A stretch of DNA of 64,000 bases, taken from NCBI GenBank assembly GCA_016191395.1, contig JACPOS010000017.1, forward strand, positions 124,001 to 188,000. The letters run 5' to 3'. Origin of the DNA: Chloroflexota bacterium. GTDB taxonomy: Bacteria; Chloroflexota; Limnocylindria; Limnocylindrales; CSP1-4. A model generated the notes under the pieces. The model made no database searches, was not told the origin of the DNA, and saw only the letters and a program-made list of their open reading frames with translations. Of this stretch, positions 33,899-41,955 are shown piece after piece. How positions within the stretch are numbered: position 1 is the stretch's first letter; the number at the start of each line of letters is the position of its first letter. The position numbers were made by a program, and so were the translations under genes.

Positions 33899-34846
33899 AT
33901 GGCCACCTTCCGATCTGTCCGAGCCGCGACGACGAGACTCGCCGTTTCGCTCCTTGTCGTCCTCGTCGCGGCCGGTTGCGGCGGGGCGGCGAGTGGAACC
34001 GCCGGACCCTCGACGGTGCCGGCACCGACGGGCGGCGCCACGCTGACGGCGGGCCAGCTGCGCCTCCTCGTCATCGAGCGGTTCGGCGAGCGCTGGTATT
34101 GCGACCCGGACGAGTACCCGATCGCACGCGGCACCGAGCAGCAGCGCGCGATCGAGCGCTACGCGGAGATGGTCGCCGAGGGCGACATCTACAGGGCCGT
34201 GGCCGCGAAGCTCGGCATCAACGTCGCCGGCGCCATCACCGATGCGCAGAAGGTCGCGATCTACCATCTCTGGAAGGTCGCCCTGTCCATCCCGTTCGAC
34301 CCCATCGGGGACGGCCGGTACCGCTTCGACTACCTCGCGGCGCCGAAGGACGGCGGCGTCCAGGGCCTGCGCACCGCGGGCATCGTGAGCGCGGATGGCT
34401 CGATGGTGATCGAACAACAGGCGCCCGCCGGCGAGCCGAACTGCCCGATCTGCCTGGCGCGCGAAACCCGCATTGACACGCCCGGCGGGTCCATCGCGGT
34501 GCAGGACCTCCGCCTGGGCGACACGATCTGGACCCTCGATCGCGACGGCCACCGCGTCGCGGGCACGGTGATCGCGCTGGGATCCACCACCGCGCCGCCG
34601 GACCACCGCGTGATCCGGCTCACCCTCACCGACGGCCGGACCGTCACCGCGTCGCCCGGTCACCCGCTGGCGGATGGGCGCCAGTTCGGTGATCTCGCCG
34701 TCGGCGACCCCGTCGACGGGAGCGCGATCGCGAGCCTCGAAACCCTGCCCTATTCGGGCGGAGAGACGTTCGACCTCGTCGCGTCGGGCGCTACGGGGAT
34801 CTACTTCTCTGACGGCATCCCGCTCGGGAGCACGCTGAACCGCTAG
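33899..34846 (+). CDS. Lipoprotein with C-terminal Hint domain
   Basis: A signal with lipobox (AVSLLVVLVAAGCGG) is followed by a Thr/Pro spacer and an unrecognised helical domain (LRLLVIERFGERWYCDPDEYPIARG; IERYAEMVAEGDIYRAVAAKLGI). From about residue 183 a Hint (hedgehog/intein) fold begins: CPICLARETRIDTPGGSIAVQDLRLGDTIWTLD (block A, with candidate nucleophile Cys), LTLTDGRTVTASPGHPLADG (block B with H), FGDLAVGDPVDGS, and a closing YFSDGIPLGSTLN. The chain stops right after it, so no C-extein exists and it could self-cleave but not splice. It starts 41 bases after deoC. Function is unknown. Confidence 0.78.
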   Translation: MATFRSVRAATTRLAVSLLVVLVAAGCGGAASGTAGPSTVPAPTGGATLTAGQLRLLVIERFGERWYCDPDEYPIARGTEQQRAIERYAEMVAEGDIYRAVAAKLGINVAGAITDAQKVAIYHLWKVALSIPFDPIGDGRYRFDYLAAPKDGGVQGLRTAGIVSADGSMVIEQQAPAGEPNCPICLARETRIDTPGGSIAVQDLRLGDTIWTLDRDGHRVAGTVIALGSTTAPPDHRVIRLTLTDGRTVTASPGHPLADGRQFGDLAVGDPVDGSAIASLETLPYSGGETFDLVASGATGIYFSDGIPLGSTLNR

Positions 34847-36735
34847 GCGGACGCGGCGGAGCCTGCGGGTTCCGGCGCCGCCCCGGCCTCGCGCGCGGCG
34901 ACCCCCGCGAGTCGCTCCACCCCGGGCACCGTTCGGGCCAGGAAGTCCATCACCACGCCCAGCTGGCGGATGCGCTCCTCGATGTCGAACGAGGAGTGGC
35001 CGGTCGGGAACAGGTACAGCTCGTGCGGGTGATTGCGTGCCTTCAGCCGCTCCACGTAGTTGAGGATCTGCGGCAACGGGCAGCGGCTGTCGTTCTCGCC
35101 GGCCGTGATCAGCAGCGGCGAGGTGACCCGGTCCACGTACTCGATCGGGGAGCGCTCCCGCATCAGCTGCGGCACCTCCTTCGGCTCGCCGCCGAGCAGC
35201 GCCCGGTCGTACGCCTGGAGCAGCGGCGATTCGTCGCCGTACGCGGAGACGTAGTCGGCCACGGGCACGCCCGCGACGCCGGAGATGAACCGCCCGGGAT
35301 GCATGCCCTGCGTCAGGAGCGTCAGGTAGCCACCCCACGACCAGCCGGCGATGGCCGAGCGCGCCGGGTCGGCGAGGCCGCTCGCAAGCAGGTCGTCGTG
35401 GCCGGCGACGAGATCCTCGACCTCCGGCCAGCCGATGTTGCCGATGAGCGCGTCGCGCCATGCGGCGCCGAAGCCGATCGAGCCGCGGTAGTTGAGCATC
35501 GCGACCTGGAAGCCCATGTCCACGATGGCCTGGACGAGCGGGGACCAGGAGTCGAGGTCCACGGCGGTCGGGCCGCCGTGGATGAGCATGAGGGTGGGCC
35601 ACGGCCTGGCGCCGCCGTCCGGCTCCACGCGCCAGCCCTGCACGCGCTGGCCGTGTGGGTTCTCGTAGGTCCAGGGGATGTACGGCCTGCCCGGTGGCGC
35701 CGGCCGCGGTGCGGTGAGGACCGGCTCGTCGCGGCCAGTCTGGAAGATCACGCCGGGATGCTCGCCGCGCTGCAGGCGGTACCAGACCGTGCCATCGGGG
35801 CGGACTCGTGCGCCGGTCAGGCTCCCGATCTCGATCGGCAACGGGCTGACCTCATTCGTCGAGAGGTCGAGTCGGTGGAGGTAATGGCGGCCGTCAAGGA
35901 GCTCGAACAGCAGCACGGCCGAGGCGTCCGGCCACCAGTCCGCGACCTCCGTGAACCGGTCCCACGGGATCGGCAGGTCCATGACCTCACCGGTCTCGAT
36001 GTTCCAGATCGCCGGCGCGCGCTCCCCACGTCGCTCGTGGCCGATGGCCAGTCGCTGATCGCCCGGGATCGGCGACCACGCGAATGCGCATAGCGCGAGG
36101 CCCTCGTCACGCAGGTCCGCGACCACGGCGCCGGTGCGGGCGTCGAGGATCCGGAGGGACGGGTGGATCTGGTCGCCGTGCTCGGAGTGCTCGATGCAGA
36201 CGAGGGTCTCGTCCGCCGAGAGCGCGCCCTGATCCGTGCCGGCCATGAGCGCGCCGGACCCGCCGAGCTCGATCGATTCCGGGCTGCTGGCGAGCATCCG
36301 CACATCGCCGTTCGCCTCGGCTCCGTACACGGCGAACTTCTCGTGGTCGCTGACGGCCGCGAACGTGCGCTTCCGGCCGATGGCGAGGCCATCGTCCCAC
36401 CCGCTCGGAAGTCCCTCGAGCAGCGGCTCGGCGTCACCGCCGGCGAACGGGGCGGCGACCCACATTCCCGATTCGTCGCCGGTGAGGTCGCGATGCCACA
36501 CGACCCACTCGCCGTCCGGCGTGATCTCGCCGGAGATCAGGCCAACAGGCTCCGTCGTGATCTGGCGGCGCTCGCCGGTCGCGCGATCCCACGCGTGGAG
36601 CTGGTAGATGCCGCTCTCCGACGACGTGTACACGAGGCGGTCCGGCGCATGGCTGGACCAGATCGGGAAGCCGACGATGGGGGCTCGAAAGCGGCGCTTC
36701 CAGAGGGGTTCGGGATCGGGCACGCCGGGCAGCAT
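34843..36735 (-). CDS. S9-family serine peptidase (prolyl oligopeptidase-like)
   Basis: 630 residues: an N-terminal beta-propeller (repeats such as ITPDGEWVVWHRD; LVYTSSESGIYQLHAWDRATGERRQIT; RVRPDGTVWYRL) capping a C-terminal alpha/beta hydrolase. The catalytic triad is readable: Ser in IAGWSWGGYLTLL, Asp in ITAGENDSRCP, His in FPTGHSSFD, with LMLIHGGPTA as the oxyanion region. This is the acylaminoacyl-peptidase/DPP group (S9C). There is no signal peptide, so it is likely a cytosolic peptide scavenger. ATG 36735 is chosen; the longer frame crosses the divergent LLM gene. It converges on the Hint gene with a four-base overlap. Confidence 0.92.
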   Translation of the reverse strand: MLPGVPDPEPLWKRRFRAPIVGFPIWSSHAPDRLVYTSSESGIYQLHAWDRATGERRQITTEPVGLISGEITPDGEWVVWHRDLTGDESGMWVAAPFAGGDAEPLLEGLPSGWDDGLAIGRKRTFAAVSDHEKFAVYGAEANGDVRMLASSPESIELGGSGALMAGTDQGALSADETLVCIEHSEHGDQIHPSLRILDARTGAVVADLRDEGLALCAFAWSPIPGDQRLAIGHERRGERAPAIWNIETGEVMDLPIPWDRFTEVADWWPDASAVLLFELLDGRHYLHRLDLSTNEVSPLPIEIGSLTGARVRPDGTVWYRLQRGEHPGVIFQTGRDEPVLTAPRPAPPGRPYIPWTYENPHGQRVQGWRVEPDGGARPWPTLMLIHGGPTAVDLDSWSPLVQAIVDMGFQVAMLNYRGSIGFGAAWRDALIGNIGWPEVEDLVAGHDDLLASGLADPARSAIAGWSWGGYLTLLTQGMHPGRFISGVAGVPVADYVSAYGDESPLLQAYDRALLGGEPKEVPQLMRERSPIEYVDRVTSPLLITAGENDSRCPLPQILNYVERLKARNHPHELYLFPTGHSSFDIEERIRQLGVVMDFLARTVPGVERLAGVAAREAGAAPEPAGSAASA

Positions 36736-36796
36736 AGCGCCCGCTCGTGATCCTTCGCGTCGGCAACGGCTGACGCTCTCCGGTACCGTTGCCGGG

Positions 36797-37723
36797 ATGG
36801 CAACCGGCATCGGCGGGATCGGTGGGCGCGCGCTCGCGGCACGGCTCGGTCGTGTCGGCGTGTGGAACTTCGCGCTGCAGCGGCTCGGCGCGCGAGATGA
36901 GGGCGCCGCGATCCGCGAGTACGAGCGCCTCGGGTACAGGGCCGTCTGGATGCCCGAGAGCCTCGGCAGCAAGGAGGTCTTCGCCCACGCCTCGATCCTG
37001 CTTGCCGCGTCGGAGCGCGTCGTCGTGGCGCCGGGCATCGCCAGCATCTACGCCCGCGACCCGATGGCGATGGCCAACGGCGCGCGCGCCGTCGCCGAGG
37101 CGTTCCCGGGCCGGTTCGTGCTGGGCATCGGCGTGAGCCACGCGCCATCCGTGGCGATGCGAGGCGGCAGCTACGGCAAGCCCGTCGAGACGATGGCCGC
37201 CTACCTCGACGGGATGGCCGCCGCGTCCTACGCGGGCCCCGAGCTGGGCGAGCCCGTGCCGCTGGTCCTTGCGGCGCTGGGGCCCAGGATGCTGGAGCTC
37301 GCGGCGACGTGCGCAGACGGGGCGCATCCCTACTTCGTGCCGGTGGAGCACACACCCATCGCCCGCGCGACCCTCGGGGGCGAGCCATGCCTCGCCGTGG
37401 AGCAGACCGCGGTGCTGACGACGGACGCCGACGAGGCGAGGCGCATCGGGCGCGCGTTCGCGAAGCACTACCTCGCGCTGCCAAACTACGCCAACAACCT
37501 GCGCCGCCTCGGCTGGCCGGACGACGACATCGCCAACGAGGGCAGCGACGCGCTCATCGACGCGGTGATCGCCTGGGGCGACGTCGACGCGATCGTGGCT
37601 CGGGTCAAGGCGCACCTCGACGGCGGCGCGGACCATGTCTGCGTCCAGCTCCGCGCCGAATCGTCGTCGGACCCCGCCCTCGCCGGGTACGCGGAGCTCG
37701 CTGCGGGGCTGCTGGCGCTCTGA
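36797..37723 (+). CDS. LLM-class (F420-dependent-like) oxidoreductase
   Basis: 308 residues of the luciferase-like monooxygenase superfamily, in a subgroup resembling TIGR03620. Barrel markers are RVGVWNFALQRLGARDEGAAIREYERLGYRAVWMPESLGS, VVVAPGIASIYARDP, ARAVAEAFPGRFVLGIGVSHAPSV and a C-terminal VKAHLDGGADHVCVQL. Such proteins commonly bind F420, fitting the F420 synthesis genes at 54-57 kb, but FMN use is possible. It is divergent from the S9 peptidase and 43 bases upstream of the aldehyde dehydrogenase. Its substrate is unknown. Confidence 0.88.
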   Translation: MATGIGGIGGRALAARLGRVGVWNFALQRLGARDEGAAIREYERLGYRAVWMPESLGSKEVFAHASILLAASERVVVAPGIASIYARDPMAMANGARAVAEAFPGRFVLGIGVSHAPSVAMRGGSYGKPVETMAAYLDGMAAASYAGPELGEPVPLVLAALGPRMLELAATCADGAHPYFVPVEHTPIARATLGGEPCLAVEQTAVLTTDADEARRIGRAFAKHYLALPNYANNLRRLGWPDDDIANEGSDALIDAVIAWGDVDAIVARVKAHLDGGADHVCVQLRAESSSDPALAGYAELAAGLLAL

Positions 37724-37766
37724 CGACGACGCCGGTCCGGCCCGACCCGGCGCGTATCATGCCCGC

Positions 37767-39290
37767 GTGACCACGGATTCGAAGGCGCTCCGACCCTGGT
37801 CGGGGGATCGGGCCCCGGCGGACTGGGGCCTCGGCGATGGGCAGGCGGTGCCCTGGGAGTACGCGCCGGCGCCCGAATCCCGCGATGTCGTGACGCTGAA
37901 GCCGCGGTACGGGCTGTTCATCGACGGGCGCGAGGTCCAGGCCTCTGACGGCGGGATCTTCAGGAGCGTCAACCCGGCTACCGAGGAGGTCATCGCGGAG
38001 GTCGCGAAGGCGACGACGGCGGACGTCGATCGAGCAGTACGCGCCGCGCGCCGCGCGCAGAAGACGCGCTGGGGCAGCCTGCCCGGCAAGGAGCGCGCGA
38101 AGTACCTCTTCCGGATCGCGCGGATCCTCCAGGAGCGGAGCCGCGAGTTCGCGGTCCTCGAGACGATGGACTCCGGCAAGCCGATCAAGGAATCACGCGA
38201 CGTCGACGTGCCGCTCGCGGCGAACCACTTCTGGTACTACGCGGGCTGGGCGGACAAGCTCGACTACGCGTTCCCAGGGCGGGTCGCGAAGCCACTCGGC
38301 GTCGCCGCGCAGGTGATTCCCTGGAACTTCCCGCTGCTGATGCTGGCCTGGAAGATCGCGCCGGCCCTGGCCGCCGGGAACACGGTCGTCCTCAAGCCAG
38401 CCTCCACGACGCCGCTGACTGCCCTCCTGTTCGCGGAGGTGTGCCAGCAGGCGGACCTGCCGGCGGGGGTCGTCAACATCGTGCCGGGACCGTCCGACAT
38501 CGGGATGCACCTCGTGAGCCACCCCGACGTCGACAAGGTCGCGTTCACCGGCTCCACCGGTGTGGGCAAGCTGATCCACAAGGCCATCGCGGGCACCGAC
38601 AAGGCGCTGACCCTGGAGCTCGGCGGCAAGGCTGCGAACATCGTGTTCGAGGATGCCGCGCTGGACCAGGCGGTCGAGGGCATCGTCAACGGCATCTACT
38701 TCAACCAGGGCGAGGTGTGCTGCGCGGGGTCGCGCCTCCTCGTCCAGGAGTCCATCCAGGGCCCGCTCATCGAGAAGCTCAAGGACCGACTGTCCACGAT
38801 CCGGGTGGGGGACCCGCTGGACAAGAACACGGATGTCGGCGCGATCAACTCGAAGGCGCAGCTGGAGAAGATCACGGAGCTGGTCGCGGCGGGCGTCGCC
38901 GAGGGTGCGGAGCTCTATCAGCCTGCCTGCGACCTGCCGGAGCGCGGCTACTTCTTCCGGCCCACGCTGTTCACGAACGTCGCCCAGAGCCATCGGATCG
39001 CGCAGGAGGAGATCTTCGGGCCGGTGCTGTCCGTCCTGACGTTCCGAACGCCCGACGAGGCGGTCGAGAAGGCGAACAACACGCCGTACGGGCTGTCCGC
39101 GGGCGTGTGGACGGAGAAGGGTTCGCGAATCCTCTGGATGGTCCGCAAGATGAAGGCCGGCGTCGTGTGGGCGAACACGTTCAACCGCTTCGATCCTACC
39201 TCGCCCTTCGGCGGCTACAAGGAATCCGGCTTCGGGCGGGAGGGCGGCATGCAGGGCCTCCACGCCTACGTTCGCCTCGAGGACCGCTGA
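37767..39290 (+). CDS. NAD(P)-dependent aldehyde dehydrogenase
   Basis: 507 residues, full length. Cofactor and catalytic motifs are complete: VIPWNFPLLMLAWKIAPALAAGNTVVLKPAS, FTGSTGVGKLI, LELGGKAANIVF (general base Glu), NQGEVCCAGSRLLVQ (nucleophile Cys), EEIFGPVLSVLTF and PFGGYKESGFGREGG. GTG 37767 is the likely start. A preceding Pro/Trp-rich head of about 40 residues is unusual. The stop overlaps the ATG of a 76-residue frame, which in turn overlaps the second aldehyde dehydrogenase. Acetaldehyde from DeoC is a plausible substrate by neighbourhood. Confidence 0.95.
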   Translation: MTTDSKALRPWSGDRAPADWGLGDGQAVPWEYAPAPESRDVVTLKPRYGLFIDGREVQASDGGIFRSVNPATEEVIAEVAKATTADVDRAVRAARRAQKTRWGSLPGKERAKYLFRIARILQERSREFAVLETMDSGKPIKESRDVDVPLAANHFWYYAGWADKLDYAFPGRVAKPLGVAAQVIPWNFPLLMLAWKIAPALAAGNTVVLKPASTTPLTALLFAEVCQQADLPAGVVNIVPGPSDIGMHLVSHPDVDKVAFTGSTGVGKLIHKAIAGTDKALTLELGGKAANIVFEDAALDQAVEGIVNGIYFNQGEVCCAGSRLLVQESIQGPLIEKLKDRLSTIRVGDPLDKNTDVGAINSKAQLEKITELVAAGVAEGAELYQPACDLPERGYFFRPTLFTNVAQSHRIAQEEIFGPVLSVLTFRTPDEAVEKANNTPYGLSAGVWTEKGSRILWMVRKMKAGVVWANTFNRFDPTSPFGGYKESGFGREGGMQGLHAYVRLEDR

Positions 39291-39520
39291 TGCCGCTGCG
39301 CGCCTTCACCGGGCCGGACGGTCAGTCCTCGTATTGGCTCGCCGGTGACACGAGCGGGCCTCGTGGTCGGTTCCGTGACCGTTTCCTGGGTCCTGGCGCC
39401 GCATTCGTGCCTGATTCGAGACTGCCAGTCCTACCTGCAGCACGACCCGCCCGATTCCCGGACCTTCCGTCCCACCTGGACGCGTGCACTTGGTCGCATT
39501 CCTTGGGGAAGACGCTCTGA
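39290..39520 (+). CDS. Possible small protein between two aldehyde dehydrogenase genes
   Basis: A 76-residue frame whose ATG overlaps the preceding stop (TGATG) and whose TGA overlaps the next ATG in the same way. This double coupling makes it more than a random ORF. The product begins MPLRAFTGPDGQSSYWLAGD, is Arg/Pro/Phe-rich with no membrane helix, and I recognise no family. Codon composition is less biased than in its neighbours, so it could instead be a spacer or a decayed gene. Confidence 0.35.
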   Translation: MPLRAFTGPDGQSSYWLAGDTSGPRGRFRDRFLGPGAAFVPDSRLPVLPAARPARFPDLPSHLDACTWSHSLGKTL

Positions 39521-40509
39521 TGGCGGTCCCGAAGCGACCGTCCAAGGCGAGCGCCGCCGCGAAGGCTGGTGTCGCGAAGACGGGCGCCGTGGCACGCGCG
39601 GTGCGCGCCCGGGTCGAGCCGGCCGCCGCGCGGATCGACGTCCGCAAGACGTGGAAGCTGTATATCGGCGGCGCGTTCCCGCGCAGTGAGTCGGGGCGCT
39701 CGTACGTCGTGAGCGCCTCGGACGGGACGCCGTACGCCAACGCGGTCCGGGCCTCGCGCAAGGACCTCCGAGACGCCGTGCGTGCGGCGCGCGGCGCGTT
39801 CCATCCGTGGGCCGACCGCACGGCGATGAACCGCGGCCAGATCCTCTACAGAGTCGCCGAGCTCATGGAGGGCCGCCGGGACCAGTTCGAGGCGGAGGTG
39901 GCGCTCGCGGAAGGTCTCCGGGCGGACAGGGCGCGGGAGGTCGTCGCCAGGGCCATCGATCGCTGGGTCTGGTACGCGGGCTGGGCGGACAAGATCGCCC
40001 AGGTGCTGGGGTCGTCCAACCCGGTCGCATCGGACTACTTCAACTTCACGATCCCGGAGGCGACCGGCGTCGTCGGCATCGTCGCGCCGGAGTCGTCGTC
40101 GCTGCTCGGCCTGATTTCGCGCCTGGCGCCACCGCTGGTGGCCGGCAACAGCGTCGTGGTCCTCGCCTCCGAGACGCGGCCGCTTCCCGCGGTCAGCCTG
40201 ACCGAGGTGCTGGCCACCTCCGACGTGCCCGGCGGCGTCATCAACGTCCTGACCGGCCGAAAGCACGAGCTGGTGCCCGTCCTCGCGGCCCACGAGGATG
40301 TCGACGCGCTCGATGTGTGGGGCGTCCCCGACGACCTGCGCACCGCAGTGGAGCTCTCTGCCGCCGACAGCGTCAAGCGGGTTGCCCGCCGCCCCAAGGG
40401 CGTCGCGGACGCGAGGTTCGACTGGCTGGACGATCGCGCCAGCGAGCGCCCGGAGTGGATCGCCGCGTACCTGGAGATGAAGACGGTCTGGCACCCGATC
40501 GGGGTCTAA
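39520..40509 (+). CDS. Shortened aldehyde dehydrogenase paralogue, no catalytic domain
   Basis: 329 residues. A 50-residue Ala/Lys-rich head (KRPSKASAAAKAGVAKTGAV) precedes an ALDH N-terminal half: TWKLYIGGAFPRSESGRSYVVSASDGTPYANAVRASRKDLRDAVRAARGAF, WYAGWADKIAQVLG, and VGIVAPESSSLLGLISRLAPPLVAGNSVVVLASE. Where a full enzyme continues into the catalytic domain, this one has a DVWGVPDDLRTAVE stretch and jumps to the ALDH-like C-terminus MKTVWHPIG. The nucleophile Cys and base Glu are absent. The frame is intact and coupled upstream, so it looks like a retained non-catalytic partner rather than debris. Confidence 0.8.
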   Translation: MAVPKRPSKASAAAKAGVAKTGAVARAVRARVEPAAARIDVRKTWKLYIGGAFPRSESGRSYVVSASDGTPYANAVRASRKDLRDAVRAARGAFHPWADRTAMNRGQILYRVAELMEGRRDQFEAEVALAEGLRADRAREVVARAIDRWVWYAGWADKIAQVLGSSNPVASDYFNFTIPEATGVVGIVAPESSSLLGLISRLAPPLVAGNSVVVLASETRPLPAVSLTEVLATSDVPGGVINVLTGRKHELVPVLAAHEDVDALDVWGVPDDLRTAVELSAADSVKRVARRPKGVADARFDWLDDRASERPEWIAAYLEMKTVWHPIGV

Positions 40510-40526
40510 GGATTTCCTACATTCGG

Positions 40527-40550
40527 ATCGTTCAGTATTGACTGAACGAT
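40527..40550. promoter_or_regulatory. Palindromic operator of the GbsR/MarR-ABC operon
   Basis: ATCGTTCAGT and ACTGAACGAT form a perfect 10-base inverted repeat around ATTG, followed by an extra half-site CTGAACG. It sits 24 bases before the regulator start and probably overlaps the promoter, suggesting autorepression. Confidence 0.7.
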
Positions 40551-40573
40551 CTGAACGGCATACCGTCGGGCAC

Positions 40574-41041
40574 ATGACCCCGGGCGAGAGCCGCTTCGTG
40601 GAGGAGATGGGCCAGTTCCTGGGCTCGCTGGGGATGACCCCGATGTCGGGCCGGATGTGGGGTTGGCTGCTCATCTGCGAGCCGGCGGAGCAGACCGCCG
40701 CGGAGATCGCCGAGGCGCTCCAAGCGAGCCGCGGCGCGATCAGCGGAACGGCCCGCCTCCTGGCGACCAGCGGACTCATCCGTCGCTCGACGCGCGGCGG
40801 CGACCGGCGCGAGTACTTCAGCGCCCCGCCCGAGGGCCTGGACTCGCTCCTCGGCAGCGCCGCCGGGATCTATCGGCAGATGCGAACGATCGCCGAACGC
40901 GGCCTCGAGGCGGTCTCCGATCGCTCGGTCGAGTCGCGCACCCGGCTCCAGGAGTTCCACGATGTCATGGCGTTCGTCGAGCGGGAGGTCCCGCGAGTGA
41001 TCGCCACGTACCTGAGCGAACGCTCGGAAGGAAGGCGATGA
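40574..41041 (+). CDS. GbsR/MarR-like transcriptional regulator
   Basis: 155 residues. The family reads FVEEMGQFLGSLGMTPMSGRMWGWLLICEP, then a helix-turn-helix (TAAEIAEALQASRGAISGTARLLATSGLI) and wing (RRSTRGGDRREYFSA), matching the GbsR branch of MarR-type proteins. A C-terminal helical dimerisation region follows. Its stop overlaps the ABC ATPase start (ATGA), so it controls its own operon and the exporter. The effector is unknown; related systems respond to drugs or osmolytes. Confidence 0.88.
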   Translation: MTPGESRFVEEMGQFLGSLGMTPMSGRMWGWLLICEPAEQTAAEIAEALQASRGAISGTARLLATSGLIRRSTRGGDRREYFSAPPEGLDSLLGSAAGIYRQMRTIAERGLEAVSDRSVESRTRLQEFHDVMAFVEREVPRVIATYLSERSEGRR

Positions 41042-41955
41042 CCGCGATCATCCAGGCAGAGAAGCTCACGAAGTCGTACGGCCCGTTCCGCGGCATCGTC
41101 GACGTGGACCTGGAGGTCAACCAGGGCGAGATCTTCGGGTTCCTCGGGCCGAACGGCGCCGGCAAGACCACGACGATCCGGATCCTCCTGGACCTCATCC
41201 GGCCCACGTCTGGGCGCGCACGGGTCTTCGGGATCGACGCCGCCGACGACCCGGTCCAGATCCACCGCCGCCTCGGCTACCTGCCGGGGGAGTGGAACCT
41301 GTACGACCGGCTCACCGGCATGGAGACCATCACCTACTTCGCGAACCTTCGCGGCGGCGTGGACCGGAAGTACGTGGAGGAGCTCGTCCAGCGCCTGGAC
41401 CTCGACCCGTCCCGCCGGTTCCGCGAGTATTCGAAGGGCAACAAGCAGAAGGTCGGGCTCATCTGCGCACTCCAGCATCGTCCGGAGCTGCTGATCCTCG
41501 ACGAGCCGACGTCCGGCCTTGACCCGCTCGTCCAGCAGACGTTCAACGAGCTGCTGTTCGAGGGCCGTGCCGCGGGACGCACTGTGTTCCTCTCCTCGCA
41601 CATCATCAGCGAGGTCGAACGGACCTGCGACCGTGTCGCGATCATCCGCGAGGGCCGCATCGTCCGGCTGGACACGGTCGAAGGAGTTCGGTCCCTGGCC
41701 GCCCACGAGGTGGAGCTGCGCTTCGCCGAGCCCGTGGCCGCGGCGCCGTTTGCGGCGATCGAGGGCGTGACGCACGTCACCGAGGAGGGCCGTACGCTGC
41801 GAATGCTCGTGACCGGGCCGATCGCGCCCGTCGTGCGCCTCGCCGGCCAGTACGACCTCGTGGACTTCGTCAGCCGCGAGCCCTCGCTCGAGGAGGTGTT
41901 CCTCGCCGAGTACGAGACCGTGCCGGCGACGCCGAGCACTCCTTCGGCTCGATGA
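41038..41955 (+). CDS. ABC exporter ATP-binding protein
   Basis: 305 residues. Walker A ([18 protein letters not shown]), Q-loop (LGYLPGEWNLYDRLT), signature (REYSKGNKQKVGLICAL), Walker B (LLILDEPTSGLDPL) and switch (VFLSSHIISEVERT). A C-terminal regulatory region of about 85 residues (HEVELRFAEPVAAAPFAAIEGVTHV) is present. Paired with the large 12-helix permease, this is the layout of polyketide-antibiotic-type exporters. Translationally coupled at both ends. Confidence 0.93.
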   Translation: MTAIIQAEKLTKSYGPFRGIVDVDLEVNQGEIFGFLGPNGAGKTTTIRILLDLIRPTSGRARVFGIDAADDPVQIHRRLGYLPGEWNLYDRLTGMETITYFANLRGGVDRKYVEELVQRLDLDPSRRFREYSKGNKQKVGLICALQHRPELLILDEPTSGLDPLVQQTFNELLFEGRAAGRTVFLSSHIISEVERTCDRVAIIREGRIVRLDTVEGVRSLAAHEVELRFAEPVAAAPFAAIEGVTHVTEEGRTLRMLVTGPIAPVVRLAGQYDLVDFVSREPSLEEVFLAEYETVPATPSTPSAR

